From the NCBI RefSeq assembly GCF_007197755.1, contig NZ_CP041636.1, positions 620,001 through 684,000 on the forward strand: a stretch of 64,000 bases of DNA, written 5' to 3'. A program made the position numbers and the translations under genes. Below are positions 1 to 9,712 of the stretch, in pieces. A model generated the notes under the pieces. The model saw nothing but the letters and a program-made list of their open reading frames with translations. It did no database searches and was not told the DNA's origin. Numbering within the stretch: position 1 is the stretch's first letter; each line of letters begins with the position of its first letter. The stretch is from Ferrovibrio terrae. Lineage in GTDB: Bacteria; Pseudomonadota; Alphaproteobacteria; Ferrovibrionales; Ferrovibrionaceae.

Positions 1-917
1 CGCGGCACTACGCGTACTTAAAGATTTCCGAAGGCTGCAACCACAGCTGCAGCTTCTGCATCATCCCGTCCATGCGCGGCAAGCTGAAAAGCCGACAGGC
101 CAATGACGTGCTGTTCGAGGCCGAGCGGCTGGTGAAAGCCGGTGTCAAGGAATTGCTGGTGATCTCGCAGGACACCTCGGCCTATGGCGTCGATATCAAG
201 CACGCCGAGAGCCAGTGGCGCGAGCGCAAGGTGAAGGCACGTCTGACCGAACTGGCCGATGCCATGGGTAGCCTGGGCGCCTGGATCCGCCTGCATTACG
301 TCTATCCCTATCCGCACGTGGATGAGATCATTCCGCTGATGTCGGAGGGCAAGATTCTTCCCTATCTCGATATCCCCTTCCAGCATGCCGAGCCGCGCGT
401 GCTGAAGTCCATGCGCCGCCCCGGCAACCAGGAAAAGGTATTGCAGCGAATCCGCAGCTGGCGCGACATCTGCCCCGACCTCGCCATCCGTTCGACCTTC
501 ATTGTTGGCTTCCCCGGCGAGACCGATGCCGATTTCGAGTTCCTGCTGCAGTGGCTCGAGGAAGCCCAGCTCGATCGTGTCGGCTGCTTCAAATACGAAA
601 ATGTCGAAGGCGCGCGTGCCAATGACCTGCCAGACCAGGTGCCAGACGAGGTCAAGCAGGAACGCTGGGAACGCTTCATGGCAGCTCAGCAGAAGATCAG
701 TGCAAAGCGGCTGAAGCGCTTTGTCGGCCGAACGCTAGATATCCTCGTGGACGAGGTTAAGCGCACGACGGCAGTGGGACGTAGCTACGCCGATGCACCA
801 GAGATCGACGGTATCGTGAAGCTGAAGAATGCCGGCGCCGTCCAGGTCGGCAGTATTGTGAAGGCGAAGATCGACAAGTCGAGCCAGTATGATCTGACGG
901 CCACGGTCGTTGACTAA
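1..917 (+). CDS. rimO: Ribosomal protein S12 methylthiotransferase RimO (5' end missing)
   Basis: This is a radical-SAM enzyme that adds a methylthio group to the beta-carbon of a conserved aspartate of ribosomal protein S12. The visible 304 residues are in frame from base 3, and the start codon lies before the window. The radical-SAM cluster motif CNHSCSFC (CxxxCxxC) is at once followed by [12 protein letters not shown], and [11 protein letters not shown] follows, both typical of RimO rather than MiaB. The C-terminal part (about the last 65 residues) fits the TRAM domain that binds the substrate. The N-terminal UPF0004 domain with its own iron-sulfur cluster must lie upstream. This is the only clear housekeeping gene in the window and marks the edge of the glycan locus; it runs convergently into the next gene with 13 bp between them. 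Confidence 0.96.
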   Translation, partial: RHYAYLKISEGCNHSCSFCIIPSMRGKLKSRQANDVLFEAERLVKAGVKELLVISQDTSAYGVDIKHAESQWRERKVKARLTELADAMGSLGAWIRLHYVYPYPHVDEIIPLMSEGKILPYLDIPFQHAEPRVLKSMRRPGNQEKVLQRIRSWRDICPDLAIRSTFIVGFPGETDADFEFLLQWLEEAQLDRVGCFKYENVEGARANDLPDQVPDEVKQERWERFMAAQQKISAKRLKRFVGRTLDILVDEVKRTTAVGRSYADAPEIDGIVKLKNAGAVQVGSIVKAKIDKSSQYDLTATVVD

Positions 918-930
918 GTCGGCCGGCGGT

Positions 931-2823
931 TCAGCACCACCGCCTGAGCCAAGCCTGCAGCATCAATACCGTCCATAGCCGGTAGCCCCAGTTTCCTCGC
1001 CCGGCCTTGTGCTCACGCCATGCAGCGGAAACCGGGGCAGCGGCGAAAAGACCGTGTCGCAGCGAGTCTTCCGTCAGAAGGTCGTCCGCCCAGGTCCGCA
1101 GCGGGCCCCGCAGCCAATCGCCCAGCGGAATGCCGAAGCCCATCTTCGGCCGCTCGATCAAGTTAGCCGGCACATATCGCTGAAGGATTCTGCGCAGGAC
1201 AACCTTGCCCTGCCTTCCATTCATCAGCATGGCCCCACCCAGCGACCATCCGGCCTCAACGACACGATGATCGAGTAGTGGAACGCGCGCCTCCAGCGCG
1301 ACAGCCATGCTGGCGCGATCTAGCTTGACGAGGATGTCATCGGGGAGATAGCCGCGCATGTCGAGATAGCGCATACGGGAGATATCATCCCATCGCGCAT
1401 CGAAATGGTCGTTTGTCTCCCGACTAAAACGCGAATGTGTCGGCGCCCATTGCTGCAGCCAGCGCTGATAGGCAGCCTCGAAACTAGATTCACCGTAAAA
1501 TTCCAGTGCCTTCGACATCCGGGTCCGCAGATACTGCGGGTTGTCTGAAACTCCAGCCAAGGCGACATTCGGCAGCCTGTGAAGCATTTTCCCCGCCGCA
1601 GCAGCGACAAATCCGCGAAGCGGAGCAGGAATATGCGAGAAGCGACGATATTGAGCCGCAACCTGCGGGTATCGCGTATATCCCGCGAAGACCTCGTCGC
1701 CGCCATCACCCGACAAGGCAACTGTCACGCTTTGTCGAGCCAGTCGGGAAACCAGCAAGGTCGGTATCTGGGAGGAATCAGCGAATGGTTCGTCGAAGAT
1801 CGATGCCAAATCGGGCACGGTTGCCAATGCATCGGCTGACGTGACGATCATTTCCGTATGGTCAGTGCCAAGATGCCTAGCAACTGCTTTGGCGTAGCCG
1901 GCTTCGTTATATGACTCTTCCTGAAAGCCAATCGAGAAGGTCTTCACTGGCCGGCCGGATTGTGCCTGCATCAAAGCCGTGACGATGGAAGAATCGACGC
2001 CACCGGATAGCAGACTGCCAAGGGGGACATCCGCAATCATGCGGCGCCCTACGGCATCATAGAGCAGTTCATGCAAGGTAGCCTCGACTTCGGCTTCCGG
2101 CATTTGCTGCCGCTTTGAGAGGCCCAATTGCGCGACCTGCCGGAGATCCCAGAAGCAAGACTCCCGCTGGCCTGCCTCATCCACCTGAATGATATGGCCC
2201 GGCAGAAGCTTCCGAACCCCCTTGAAGATCGACAGCGGCGCAGGGACATATGAAAGCTGCAAGTAACTATCGACGGCCTGCTGGTCGATATCCGCCGCAC
2301 CAAGCCCGAACAGGCCCGTCATGGCCTTGAGTTCGGAGGCAAAAGCAAAAATACCGCCGCGGCTGCCGTAATACAGCGGTTTGATACCTAACCGGTCACG
2401 ACCCATATAGAGCCGCCGGTTGTTACGGTCCCACAACGCGAAGGCAAACATGCCGATGAAGCGCTGTACGGCGTTCTCCACGCCCCAGGCTGCACAGGCT
2501 TCCAGCAGCACCTCGGTATCCGAGTGGCCACGCCAGGCGATCCCCGGTAAATCCCGCGCAACTTCGCGGCTGTTGTAGATTTCACCGTTATACGCAATCA
2601 CCCAGCGCCCGCAGGCACTGATCATCGGTTGCGCACCCGCGGCAGAAAGGTCGACGACGGCAAGCCGCGTATGCGCGAGCACGAGGCCGGCAGGCACATC
2701 CACCCACCATGCCATCGCGTCCGGACCGCGATGGGCGAGGCTGGCCGTCAGACTGCGACCAATCCCGTCCAGATGATCCGGGCTTGCTTCCCGGAAACCG
2801 ACCATGCCTGCAACGCCACACAT
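931..2823 (-). CDS. asnB: Asparagine synthase (glutamine-hydrolysing) family amidotransferase, copy 1
   Basis: The 630-residue protein has the class II glutamine amidotransferase layout. Cys2 of MCGVAG is the nucleophile after removal of Met1, a glutaminase domain covers roughly residues 2-220, and a synthetase domain follows with the ATP-pyrophosphatase motif SGGVDSS. The family uses glutamine and ATP to turn a carboxylate into an amide. Paralogues inside polysaccharide loci are thought to amidate uronic or nonulosonic acids, although free asparagine synthesis cannot be excluded. An AGGAG box lies nine bases before the ATG. It is the last gene of the long minus-strand train, 14 bp after a GT4 gene. 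A second, diverged copy sits at 12053-13846, so the two probably have different substrates. Confidence 0.9.
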   Translation of the reverse strand: MCGVAGMVGFREASPDHLDGIGRSLTASLAHRGPDAMAWWVDVPAGLVLAHTRLAVVDLSAAGAQPMISACGRWVIAYNGEIYNSREVARDLPGIAWRGHSDTEVLLEACAAWGVENAVQRFIGMFAFALWDRNNRRLYMGRDRLGIKPLYYGSRGGIFAFASELKAMTGLFGLGAADIDQQAVDSYLQLSYVPAPLSIFKGVRKLLPGHIIQVDEAGQRESCFWDLRQVAQLGLSKRQQMPEAEVEATLHELLYDAVGRRMIADVPLGSLLSGGVDSSIVTALMQAQSGRPVKTFSIGFQEESYNEAGYAKAVARHLGTDHTEMIVTSADALATVPDLASIFDEPFADSSQIPTLLVSRLARQSVTVALSGDGGDEVFAGYTRYPQVAAQYRRFSHIPAPLRGFVAAAAGKMLHRLPNVALAGVSDNPQYLRTRMSKALEFYGESSFEAAYQRWLQQWAPTHSRFSRETNDHFDARWDDISRMRYLDMRGYLPDDILVKLDRASMAVALEARVPLLDHRVVEAGWSLGGAMLMNGRQGKVVLRRILQRYVPANLIERPKMGFGIPLGDWLRGPLRTWADDLLTEDSLRHGLFAAAPVSAAWREHKAGRGNWGYRLWTVLMLQAWLRRWC

Positions 2824-2837
2824 TCCAGCCAGTCTCC

Positions 2838-4013
2838 TTACGCGTTGCCCAAGGGTCGGCTCGACAGAATGTTCTGGTACATGCCGTCATAATCCTCCAC
2901 ACAGCGCCGGAGCGAAAAATGCCGCTCCACCCGCTGCCGTCCAGCCGCGCCCATCATTCGCCTTGCCTCGGGATCCTCGATCAGTCGACGGATCGCGATG
3001 CCAAGTTGTGCCGGCGATTTCGCCGGCACAACAAGGCCGGTTTCCTGATTCAGCACGGCTTCGGCATTGCCGCCGACATCGGTGACCACCATGGGGAGGC
3101 CGAAAGCCATGGATTCCAGAATTGCGTTGGAAAACCCCTCTTCATGTGAGGGCAGAATTCCGATATCGGCCGCCGCCAGATACCGGCCGACGTCGGCCTG
3201 TCCACCTACCATATGAACTTTATCCGCTATGCCGAGGCGATCTGCCGTCGCCGCGAGCGCAGGCATGATGCCGCTCGCGTCGCGCCCCAGCACGATCAGG
3301 CGCCAGGGCTGGTTGAGTGGTAGCTGGGCGCAGGCCTCGAAAAGATCGGCGTGGCCTTTGTACGGGAACAGGTTGGCGACGACGATCATGACAATCTCGC
3401 CCTCCGACACATCTAAAGCAACTCGCGCCGCCTCCCGAATCTGCGTTGACAGCTCCGGCAGGGCAACGCCGTTGTAGATCAGCTGCGTGCGATCGGTAGG
3501 CGCATGTTCTTCCTCGATCAACTGCCGGATGACCGCGTTCGAATTCCCTGACAACGCCTTCATTCTACCGTGCAGAAACAGTTCAAGCCGGTTCACCCAT
3601 GCCGGGCGATGCTTCATGTAGTAATTGAGGCTTCGGCGGCTCATCACGAGATTTCGCCTGCCAAGCAAGAGCGCAACCGTTCCGCCATGCAGGTAACTCG
3701 ACGGCAGAAAGAAGTGAACGATGTCCGGCCTCTCCTTCAGGAGGCAGACGGTGAATTGAAATGTGCTCACCAGCATCCGGACAAGCCGGGATGCGAGACC
3801 GGGGTTTTCCACCTCCATCTCGTACCAGGGCGCAAAAACCTTGACGTGTCTGGGCATCTCCTCGAAAGCAGCACCGCGCATCCGGAACAGGAAAACTGCA
3901 ATGTCGTAATGCTCCGGATTCAACATCGGAGCAACTCTGAGACAGTGCAGTTCCGCGCCTCCCCGTCCAAGACTACTGATCACGAAAAGAATCTTCCGGC
4001 GCTTCATGGTCAC
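2838..4013 (-). CDS. Glycosyltransferase family 4 (GT-B fold)
   Basis: The 391-residue protein opens with KILFVISSLGRGGAELH, the usual N-terminal GGAE loop of GT4 enzymes. Its C-terminal half carries EEGFSNAILE, the E-x7-E signature that binds the nucleotide-sugar donor. These retaining enzymes transfer a sugar from an NDP-sugar to a growing glycan on the cytoplasmic side. Three such genes lie in a row here (2838, 4017, 5969), which suggests consecutive linkages of one repeat unit. It is separated by three bases from the upstream gene. Translation may start at Met1 or Met3. Donor and acceptor cannot be read from the sequence. Confidence 0.9.
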   Translation of the reverse strand: MTMKRRKILFVISSLGRGGAELHCLRVAPMLNPEHYDIAVFLFRMRGAAFEEMPRHVKVFAPWYEMEVENPGLASRLVRMLVSTFQFTVCLLKERPDIVHFFLPSSYLHGGTVALLLGRRNLVMSRRSLNYYMKHRPAWVNRLELFLHGRMKALSGNSNAVIRQLIEEEHAPTDRTQLIYNGVALPELSTQIREAARVALDVSEGEIVMIVVANLFPYKGHADLFEACAQLPLNQPWRLIVLGRDASGIMPALAATADRLGIADKVHMVGGQADVGRYLAAADIGILPSHEEGFSNAILESMAFGLPMVVTDVGGNAEAVLNQETGLVVPAKSPAQLGIAIRRLIEDPEARRMMGAAGRQRVERHFSLRRCVEDYDGMYQNILSSRPLGNA

Positions 4014-4016
4014 AAC

Positions 4017-5096
4017 TCAGCCATTCCTGAAAACACGAATCCAGCGCGCGGCGATGTCGGCGACATTGAATGCATCGACTGCGCGGGCAGCAATGGCCTG
4101 GAAATGGCGTCTTGTTTCTTCAGAGGCCATTGCAGCGGCAAGCTGCTGACGGAGATCGGCCACATCATCCATCTTCGCCAGAAATCCGTAGGTACCTTCG
4201 GCCAGTAATTCGGCCATCGCACCTGGAGCATCTGAGGCTATCACGCAGCACCCATTCGCCAGCGCCTCGGCCAAGGCATTCGGAAAGCCTTCATATCTGG
4301 CAGGATGGCAGTAAATCTCGGCGGATCTGAGATGGCTTTCACTATCCGCCACCAGCCCCATCAAAGTGATCCTGTCCGCCATGCCAGCGGCCCTGATCTG
4401 CTCATCAAGAACAACACGCGCACTACCCTCGCCAAGAATTTCCACCTGCCAGTCAGGATACTGCGGCGCCAGCGGGGCAAAGGCCTCGATCAGAAGATCG
4501 AAACCTTTCTGATGCTCGAGCCGTCCCATGGCAACTATCACGCGACGGCGCGGGCTTTCAGATTCTCGAGTGTCCGGAGCAACCGCCTGGCGCACCGGGT
4601 TCGGAATCACAGCCACTTCAGCCTGCAGGTGCTGCCGACACCACGCGGCGATAGCTTCTGTCTGCACGACCAACGCTTTCGCTCGGGGATATACCAGCCG
4701 ACGCAACAACGCATGCACGGTGCTGATAGCATGAAAGCCGGGGTGAACCCGTTCGCTGACCACGACCGGAAAACGAAATCCCGTCGTGGCAACGATGCCG
4801 GTGACGTTGGCCTCGGTGAGGAAACACACCAAAACATCTGGCTCAATACCACCAAGCCGTTTGCGGATTGCTAGAATCCGGCCCATGCTCCGCAGCAGGA
4901 AACCGGCCGATTCCAGCGGCGATGCCACCTTGTGCCAGTGAATGCCGGGTGCAAGCTCGTAAGCCGGATTGCCTTTTTCAGCATAGGTGATCAGGTGAAT
5001 GTCGTGCCCCTGCCTGCACCACTCGCTGCACAGTATAGTGGCGACGCGCTCTGCGCCGCCTGGACTCAGGGTCGGGATGACGAAAGCAATTTTCAT
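4017..5096 (-). CDS. Glycosyltransferase family 4 (GT-B fold)
   Basis: The 359-residue protein begins with IAFVIPTLSPGGAERVA and has the C-terminal EGFPNALAEALANG segment, both hallmarks of GT4 retaining glycosyltransferases. A predicted Rossmann strand with RLEHQKGFDLLIEAF is also typical. It resembles the WaaG/WbdN-like enzymes of lipopolysaccharide and capsule assembly. It lies between a GT4 gene and a SAM-fold gene in the same transcription unit, 27 bp after the latter. Specificity is unknown. Confidence 0.9.
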   Translation of the reverse strand: MKIAFVIPTLSPGGAERVATILCSEWCRQGHDIHLITYAEKGNPAYELAPGIHWHKVASPLESAGFLLRSMGRILAIRKRLGGIEPDVLVCFLTEANVTGIVATTGFRFPVVVSERVHPGFHAISTVHALLRRLVYPRAKALVVQTEAIAAWCRQHLQAEVAVIPNPVRQAVAPDTRESESPRRRVIVAMGRLEHQKGFDLLIEAFAPLAPQYPDWQVEILGEGSARVVLDEQIRAAGMADRITLMGLVADSESHLRSAEIYCHPARYEGFPNALAEALANGCCVIASDAPGAMAELLAEGTYGFLAKMDDVADLRQQLAAAMASEETRRHFQAIAARAVDAFNVADIAARWIRVFRNG

Positions 5097-5123
5097 GACG
5101 AAGAGGGCTGCCCGGTTTCGCGA

Positions 5124-5954
5124 TCAGCCCGGTAGAAGTTCGAAGACCGTATTGTTCTGGCCCGCATCGGGTGTTGCGCGCCACATCCGCTGGAAATTGC
5201 CCGCGAGGAACATGCTGTTCGGCTGCCGGCCATCGACCAGGATCGTGCAGCCCGGCTTCAGACGGGCCTCCATTTTGAGCGGATCGGTGACAATCGCGGG
5301 CAAAGACCTCCCATTGGTGGCGCGATAGCCCTGCGCATCGTCCGGCGCCGGTCCGTCGAGATAGATGAAATCCGGTACCATATTTTCCAGCTCGGGATAG
5401 GCGAGCGTCAGCACACCCATCCGCAGCGGCCTCGGATCGCCGGGATACCAGACAAACTGTCGCCGGCGCGGCCGCACCTCACCCCACGAAATCTCGGTGG
5501 CCGGCAGCATGTAGCGCAAGTCGACAAAACGGGAGAGGTCAGGGCCGAGCTTCCCTGCAGTGTGGTCGCGCCAATGCGGATTGCTCTCGATCGACACCAT
5601 AGTCGCGGAATGTCCGCTCTTTTCCAAGGCTTGTAATGCGGCAGCGATCACCACGGTCGAACACCCGCTGCCATATTCCAGGACCAGCCCCGGCTTCTTT
5701 GCCAGCACCAGCCGATACAACGTGCTCAAATCATCCCAGTGCGGCGGCAGCGCGCCACCCTTCAGGTCAACCAGCCGCTCGGCCAAACCGAGATCCTGGA
5801 AAAGCCGTTTGCCTGCGGTTACTTCGTCGGCGTTGCGGCGAATCGCCAGATAACGCCCCACAGTCTCAACGGCATGAAGAAGGATATCAGCTCCGCGTTG
5901 CAGACCGGCGATCACGCGATCAGCGAAATGGCGTTCAGCGAACTTGACCGGCAT
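5124..5954 (-). CDS. SAM-fold (methyltransferase-like) protein of unknown substrate
   Basis: This 276-residue protein has a Rossmann-like methyltransferase core. LEYGSGCSTVVIA (about residues 92-104) corresponds to the SAM-binding glycine-rich loop, SIESNPHW (121-128) holds the acidic residue expected to bind the ribose, and FIYLDGPAPDD (197-207) and ILVDGR (239-243) are the later strands. The GSGxST form and the acidic YLDGP strand resemble proteins annotated only as hypothetical in glycan loci. A paralogue with the same pattern (ELGSGRTS, YVDAPY, ILVDGR) lies at 26406-27173. It probably modifies a sugar or its acceptor, but neither methyl transfer nor substrate is proven. Confidence 0.72.
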   Translation of the reverse strand: MPVKFAERHFADRVIAGLQRGADILLHAVETVGRYLAIRRNADEVTAGKRLFQDLGLAERLVDLKGGALPPHWDDLSTLYRLVLAKKPGLVLEYGSGCSTVVIAAALQALEKSGHSATMVSIESNPHWRDHTAGKLGPDLSRFVDLRYMLPATEISWGEVRPRRRQFVWYPGDPRPLRMGVLTLAYPELENMVPDFIYLDGPAPDDAQGYRATNGRSLPAIVTDPLKMEARLKPGCTILVDGRQPNSMFLAGNFQRMWRATPDAGQNNTVFELLPG

Positions 5955-5968
5955 TGCATATCCTCTGG

Positions 5969-7102
5969 TTATCGCCCGGCGGCGAATTCAATGATCGATT
6001 CGGCGCGGCGGGCCCAGGTGTATTTCGCATGGAACTCCCGGTGCGCTTCATGGCCCAGCGTGTCACGCAATCCGCGGTCTGCCAGAAGCAACCGCAGAGC
6101 CGACTCCCATGCCGCAATGTCTGCAGGCGGCACCAGCAGGCAGTTTCTACGATCCGACAGCACTTCATGTAGTACCGGCAGATCGGAAACGATGAATGCC
6201 TTCCCGGCGGCCATGTATTCAAAGATTTTCAACGGCGACATCCATTCGGTCGTGACATGGCCGCCAGGCACCGAGGCATCAGCCTGGTAGGGCGCTAGCA
6301 GAATATCGCAGCCCAGCCGTATGGCGGCAGCTTCCACCGGCGGCATGAAGCCGGTCAACGTAACATTTGGCAGATCCGCCGCGACACAGCGCCAATGCGC
6401 GACATCCTTCGGTGTTCCGCCGATCAGGTGGAAATCCGCTTCGGGGATACGCTGCGCCAGTGCGAAAATCACCTCGACACCGCGCCCGGCATAGAGATGA
6501 CCAACATAGCCGATCTGCGGGCGATCCACAGGCCCGAGCCGCCTCGGCACGAGATCATCGACCGAGCTAGCGGCGTCATGAGCGATCAGGATGGCTGTCT
6601 TTTTCGCATCCACCTCGGCACGCAGATATCCAGCCAGAGGTTTTGAGATCGTGACAAGGCGGCGCAGAACTCGTCGTTTCAGTGCCGCGTCAATGAACAA
6701 ACGGTCTGTCGACGGATACAGGCGCAGCGGCTGATGACTCTCGAATGCCACCGGCAATCCCAGCAGCGCCGCCGCGCTGCAGGCCTTCGGATGACGCCCG
6801 ATCACCAGATCGACGCTTTGCACCCGGCAGGCGATGGCTGCGGCAATACTGCCGATGCTGTTACTGCCCGGGATCCCTGGCTGGGCGTAATACCGTAACC
6901 CGAAGCCTGAGCGCACGCCAAAATGCGCGGCCACACCGGCGGCATCGTCAGCCTCGCTCCACGGCGTTGGGCCGGTACCGCGATAGACCCACAAGGTCAC
7001 GTCATGCCCCAGGTCGCTCAGGGCAGCGGCCATGTTCACGACATGGACGCTGTTCGCCTGGTCAGACGGGATACGCGAGTTGGAGAGATAAGCAATGCGC
7101 AT
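5969..7102 (-). CDS. Glycosyltransferase family 4 (GT-B fold)
   Basis: The 377-residue protein starts with MRIAYLSNSRIPSDQANSVH, a common GT4 opening in which the acceptor-side loop follows the first strand. The C-terminal domain shows IGYVGHLYAGRG and EWMSPLKIFEYMAAGK, which contain the donor-binding E-x7-E pattern. It is the most upstream of three GT4 genes at the end of the operon. It lies three bases after the frameshifted surface-carbohydrate gene, so translational coupling may be disturbed by that lesion. Donor and acceptor are unknown. Confidence 0.88.
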   Translation of the reverse strand: MRIAYLSNSRIPSDQANSVHVVNMAAALSDLGHDVTLWVYRGTGPTPWSEADDAAGVAAHFGVRSGFGLRYYAQPGIPGSNSIGSIAAAIACRVQSVDLVIGRHPKACSAAALLGLPVAFESHQPLRLYPSTDRLFIDAALKRRVLRRLVTISKPLAGYLRAEVDAKKTAILIAHDAASSVDDLVPRRLGPVDRPQIGYVGHLYAGRGVEVIFALAQRIPEADFHLIGGTPKDVAHWRCVAADLPNVTLTGFMPPVEAAAIRLGCDILLAPYQADASVPGGHVTTEWMSPLKIFEYMAAGKAFIVSDLPVLHEVLSDRRNCLLVPPADIAAWESALRLLLADRGLRDTLGHEAHREFHAKYTWARRAESIIEFAAGR

Positions 7103-7105
7103 CGA

Positions 7106-8430
7106 TCAGGATGCCGGTGTAACCCGGTACAGATGCGGGTGAAGCGCCGTAAACGCGGTCGGGTTTCCGGCCGGCATAGCTCCAACAATCGTCTTGTAGC
7201 GTTCGCCCACAATCGACGGCTTGAGTTCCTGTAGCTTGTTCCGGTTCAGTGGTGAGAGGATTTCTCGGCCAAGTAACTGCTGCTTCCAATAACTGAGACG
7301 ACGACGCCAGACCAGTGGCGTCAACGAGCCCGAAGCGCCCTCATGCAGGCGGCGGCCAGCAAGCTCGGAAATAGCGTCGATGACCTGCGGGGTGGCATCG
7401 CGATCATACGAGAAGAAATCATGAAGGATGCCGGCAAGTGACGGCGGGGGCTGTTGCCAGTCCCTGTTGGCCACGAAGGCTACAGCCTCGTCTTCGTGCT
7501 CTACTCTGTGACTGCAGGCAATTGGAATCCAAGGGCAGAAATTCTCTTCCGTCGGGATCGGAGTATAGGCAAGCGACGCATGCCCGAGCATCGCGGCTTC
7601 AAGCCCGGTGGTCGAATGATTGTGAATCATCAATTCTGCCGCAAGAATCCAGTAATGTGCGGAATCCTCGTAGACCGCGTGAACATTCGGCATGTCGGCG
7701 AATGTGCGGCGGTAGACCTCGATATTCTCCTCGGGATGCGGTCGCACCACCACAGTTTTCTCGATTTCGGTCGCAAGCCGCCGGATCAGGGCGATATTTA
7801 GGGCCAGCCGCTGATCGTCATAGGCCAGACGCTCGTCAAGCCCGCGCACCGGGAGCCGTAGTTGCGGATCACGGCTTCGCGGCCGTTGATGTTGTTCGAG
7901 TATTTGGAATTCGTGTTGAACAGGATGAATTCGCCATATTTGCGACGAATGCCATCCACCTTCTCGTGGTACAACGAATGATAATATGGCTTCAGCAGGT
8001 CGAAACGCGGATGTCCGGTGATGCGGATACGATCCGGATTATACTGCTTGCGTTTGGCGCGCAGATGGGCGTCCTGCGCCACTCCCCACAACAAGATCAG
8101 ATCCATCTGCGGCAGGAAGTCGTCCGGCATCCGGTTGTCCAGCATGTGGAAGTCGCGGAAATCAACGCCGTTCTCTTCATCAAGGCTGACCACAAGACAG
8201 CCGGCCTGCTTAAGCTGCCGGTATACCGGCTCGGATGTGCCGCGATGGAAGCCCTTGTCGAGATAGATGACATTACCCATCCGGACCGAGGCATCCAGGA
8301 TAAAATCCTTGGTTCCGAAATAAACGGTAAAGCCTTTTCGCGCCAGCGCCGTCGACAGCATCAGCTTGGAATTCAGCTCTCTGGCTGTGGTTTCCAGCGG
8401 AATAGCGACGTTGGTGAACTGTCTTTGCAT
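7106..8430 (-). pseudogene. Surface carbohydrate biosynthesis protein, split by a frameshift
   Basis: Two overlapping minus-strand reading frames (8430-7798 and 7849-7106) together match the whole length of the intact neighbour at 9708-11087. The first holds the N-terminal part (REFNSK-like region, here RELNSKL, and ITGHPRFDLL). The second starts inside the conserved middle and holds VVVRPHPEEN and IHNHSTTGLEAAMLG, which parallel VIRPHPSES and IHNGCTTAIEAALLG in the intact protein. The reading frame changes near 7850-7856, where NYGSR should run into RGLDERLAYDDQR; adding one base there restores a single ~440-residue protein. It could be a true pseudogene, a sequencing error or, less likely, two translated pieces, since a GTG at 7849 could start the second. 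Confidence 0.75.
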
Positions 8431-8440
8431 TCTCAATTCT

Positions 8441-9712
8441 CTATGCTCTGGTCGAATCCTGAATGGTCATTAACGCGATCTGCCGATATCCGGCATGCGC
8501 TGTGTCGACGGCAATCATGTCGCCCGCAGGTGACCAGCGCGGATGCAGGTCGCAGCGCGTCTCGCCGGAAAGGCCGGGCGGACTATAGAAAGCTGCCAGC
8601 TGTCTGATTGTCCTGTCCTGAAGATCGCCGATGAGGAGGCGTCGCTCGGAAACGTGGTCCGGCAGCGTATCGGTGACCAGCCAGCGACCATTCTTGGCGA
8701 TACTGGGATGGCCGTCCTCATGCGGGAGGAAGTCGCCCCAGAAGGCAACCGGCGGCGTCTCATGTGCGTCGCGATGCAGATAATATCCTTCCGGACGATC
8801 AATCGGCGTGCCGTAGAGCAGGAGATGATCGTCGTCGGCCCACCAGTAGTGCGAAACATGACGGCTGTTGCTGACCGCGCGGATATCGCCGGAAGTATCC
8901 AAGGTCAGGGCCCGGCTGTGGCGACGGCCATTGCTATCCCGCCAGAGATGGAAGACCAGAAAACGGCTACCCGTGGGATTCCATTTCACATGATTGAAGT
9001 AATGTTCAGCGTTCCGCATCGAGTCGTGCGGAGCGAAGTGTACGGCTTGCGCCAGCGAAAACAAAAGACGGTCCTGGCCGCTCGCCATATCGATGATCCA
9101 GAGGCCATCTGCTTCCGGAGCCGGCTGGCCGGCGGTCGGGTCCGCCTCGGGTTGATAGCCATAGCCGGGACGCAAGCGCTGCAGGCGCGAGAAATTCAGC
9201 GCAATCCCGATGCGGCCATCCTGCGTGATATCGTAGACTGGCCGTGCCATCTGCTGCTGCACGCTGCCGTTTGCGCCATCCAGCACCAGGCCACGCTGGA
9301 TATTGCCGCTGATGCCGTTGCAGAACACCAGACCATCCTGGCCCGGCAGCCATTGTAGCCTGCTGCCCTGCTGCCAGCACCAGGTCGCCGTCTTTCCGAG
9401 CCGGACGAAGTCTGCTGCGCTGCCGGTGTCGAGGCGGAAATAGCCGATTTCAGCCTCAACACGGGCTGGCACTGCACCGAGCGGAACCGCATGCGCCAGA
9501 AGTTTTTGCTGCGTCTGGTCAAAGGGGCACAGATCGTAATATCCGAAAAAACTGTGCTTATGCGGTATGCCGCACAGATGCAGCGCGGCTGCCGCATCCG
9601 CGTTCACGCGTTGGCGACGCCGCGCATTGCGTCGCAGGGCCAGCCTTGCACCCTGAAGCCGCCGCAGGGCCGGCGCCGGAAGAGCGGCAGCGATGATCTG
9701 CCTGATACTAAT
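8441..9712 (-). CDS. TolB/WD40-like beta-propeller protein of a glycan locus
   Basis: The ~423-residue protein shows repeated beta-rich blade-like segments, for example WNPTGSRFLVFHLW, WWADDDHLLLYG and RWSPAGDMIAVDT, as in TolB-type or oligogalacturonide-lyase-like propellers. An early motif HKHSFFGYYDLCPFD is striking. No signal peptide is apparent. The frame stays open to 9886, but that stretch lies inside the upstream gene and has low-complexity, shadow-like composition. The most attractive start is an ATT at 9710-9712: it overlaps the upstream TAG stop (ATTAG) and has AGGAG six bases before it. An ATG at 9773-9775 is the alternative. It may be a carbohydrate-binding or lyase-like accessory protein; the activity is unknown. 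Confidence 0.7.
   Translation of the reverse strand: MSIRQIIAAALPAPALRRLQGARLALRRNARRRQRVNADAAAALHLCGIPHKHSFFGYYDLCPFDQTQQKLLAHAVPLGAVPARVEAEIGYFRLDTGSAADFVRLGKTATWCWQQGSRLQWLPGQDGLVFCNGISGNIQRGLVLDGANGSVQQQMARPVYDITQDGRIGIALNFSRLQRLRPGYGYQPEADPTAGQPAPEADGLWIIDMASGQDRLLFSLAQAVHFAPHDSMRNAEHYFNHVKWNPTGSRFLVFHLWRDSNGRRHSRALTLDTSGDIRAVSNSRHVSHYWWADDDHLLLYGTPIDRPEGYYLHRDAHETPPVAFWGDFLPHEDGHPSIAKNGRWLVTDTLPDHVSERRLLIGDLQDRTIRQLAAFYSPPGLSGETRCDLHPRWSPAGDMIAVDTAHAGYRQIALMTIQDSTRA

Noticed and set aside
7438-8607. Long plus-strand open frame (389 codons) opposite the frameshifted gene
   Set aside because: It is antisense to two genes with clear family motifs, spans their junction and has no recognisable motif. 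High GC makes such shadow frames common.
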